Assembly (NCBI RefSeq): GCF_016650635.1
Contig: NZ_JAEKFI010000003.1
Location: forward strand, 558,001 to 622,000
Origin: Pseudomonas sp. TH43
GTDB taxonomy: Bacteria > Pseudomonadota > Gammaproteobacteria > Pseudomonadales > Pseudomonadaceae
DNA: 64,000 bases
Direction: 5' to 3'
The notes under the pieces: model-generated
What the model saw: the letters and a program-made list of their open reading frames with translations, nothing else
What the model was told of the DNA's origin: nothing
Database searches by the model: none
Translations under genes and position numbers: made by a program
Shown: piece by piece, positions 63,508-64,000 of the stretch
Numbering within the stretch: the stretch's first letter is position 1
Layout: each line of letters begins with the position of its first letter

Positions 63508-63583
63508 GCAAAATCAAAAGATCGCAGCCTTCGGCAGGTCCTACATCGCCCTGTAGGACCTGCCGAAGGTTGCGACCTTTTGA
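63508..63583. repeat. REP pair, GTAGGACCTGCCGAAGG variant
   Basis: AAAAGATCGCAGCCTTCGGCAGGTC at the left pairs with the complement at the right around ATCGCC. The GACCTGCC form differs from the usual GAGCTGCC. Confidence 0.82.
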
Positions 63584-63589
63584 CCCTGA

Positions 63590-63607
63590 AAATGCATAAA
63601 TGCATTT
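63590..63607. promoter_or_regulatory. Inverted repeat upstream of the cysteine-protease gene
   Basis: AAATGCAT-AA-ATGCATTT, two perfect 8-base arms two bases apart, in an AT-rich stretch 160 bases before the protease start. It may be an operator or merely AT-rich palindromic promoter DNA. Confidence 0.35.
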
Positions 63608-63766
63608 ATTTATTTGCACAAACGCATATCCATGACTACGGTTACTTCGAGCAAGGAGATCGGCACCGGCCATCGAAGATGGCAACCGTTGAACACCGAT
63701 CGCTCAGCAACAGCGCAACACCCACACAAGCTGGACGCTTGTTTTCACTCATGGAGGATTGAAAAA

Positions 63767-64000
63767 ATGTTAACCAATGAAGCAACCCGATTTACTGGCG
63801 AAACCCTGCCAAGGTGTCTTGTCGGCCATCTGCTCGACGCGCAACTGATCGAGGTCGAAGCCGCTGAACACGCTAGCGCATTGGCTGCCAGCAGCCTCAA
63901 CTTCAGCATGCAGCAACAAACCCAGACCAACTGGTGCTGGGCGGCCGTTTCCGCTTCGGTCGGCAACTATTACGGCACAGGGAACTGGACTCAGTGCGGT
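63767..64000 (+). CDS. Papain-like cysteine protease, N-terminal part (cut by window edge)
   Basis: 78 codons are present. After about 45 residues without motif comes QQQTQTNWCWAAVSASVGNYYG, the glutamine-plus-cysteine active-site segment of papain-like/C39-like bacterial proteases (catalytic Cys in NWCWAA). The frame is open at base 64000. GGAGG lies nine bases before the ATG. No signal peptide is visible, so secretion would need another route. The catalytic His is beyond the window. Confidence 0.7.
   Translation, partial: MLTNEATRFTGETLPRCLVGHLLDAQLIEVEAAEHASALAASSLNFSMQQQTQTNWCWAAVSASVGNYYGTGNWTQCG

Noticed and set aside
63679..63762. A 27-codon frame ending just before the protease gene, possibly a leader peptide
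   Set aside because: Its only Shine-Dalgarno-like site is over 20 bases from the ATG and no family is visible; kept as unsupported.

Overview
The window looks like a chromosomal segment of a fluorescent Pseudomonas (P. fluorescens group). The protein families and gene order match Pseudomonas core genome as I remember it from P. aeruginosa: rluB-scpB-scpA, yciB-yciI, cpxR/cpxA, trkH, plpD-fimV-like-marR-recQ and gbuR/gbuA with two transporters. DNA is GC-rich, and the intergenic spaces carry about 20 REP/BIME-type inverted repeats of at least five sequence classes. I see no tRNA, rRNA, insertion sequence, prophage or CRISPR array.

Layout. 1-4.9 kb: a minus-strand housekeeping block (rluB cut by the left edge, DUF1289, scpB, scpA, a Sua5/YciO protein, a PHP-domain RNase). 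5-9.7 kb: yciB, yciI, a coiled-coil membrane protein, and a Cpx-type envelope-stress module in which a Spy-like periplasmic protein lies between the response regulator and the sensor kinase, with a Cpx-box-like site in front of the spy-like gene. 9.7-19.6 kb: nitroreductase, TrkH, two AraC regulators, DUF962, an HD protein, an LpxH-like phosphoesterase (these last two separated by a 199-bp tandem duplication), an EamA transporter, a Rdx selenoprotein-W-like protein and the patatin autotransporter PlpD. 19.7-25.7 kb: a short FimV-like protein, MarR regulator, RecQ, a YecA-like protein and YbaN.

25.7-46.6 kb is the accessory part. Two large paralogous proteins of unknown function (888 and 644 aa) follow a decayed fragment that resembles the same family. 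Both intact genes have the same promoter architecture: a CTGTCAGATMTGACAG palindrome and a TCTAATC element at identical spacing. Next to them is a 2867-residue RTX adhesin of the LapA/MapA type, with an N-terminal retention module and TAAG cleavage motif, six 246-residue repeats, a VWA domain, RTX nonapeptides and a C-terminal type I secretion signal. It is divergent from its own type I secretion genes (TolC-like, ABC transporter, HlyD-like). That secretion operon is interrupted by a composite repeat and by 0.7 kb of tandem repeats. The set points to a cell-surface adhesion locus, most like mapA-mapEBC.

46.6-64 kb: tapT, then the guanidinobutyrate cluster (LysR regulator, GbuA, NTF2-like protein, NCS1 permease, sodium:solute symporter), an MBL-fold hydrolase, an acyl-carrier-like protein lacking the usual serine, a PA1414-type small protein, a LysR/MFS pair, an EamA transporter, DUF2177, a CvfB-like S1 protein, a TorF-like putative porin, a DUF6279 lipoprotein, a DUF2513-like regulator, a DUF899 thioredoxin-like protein, a small secreted protein, and the start of a papain-like cysteine protease cut by the right edge.

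All family assignments come from reading the translated sequence and from memory of the families; no database search was run.
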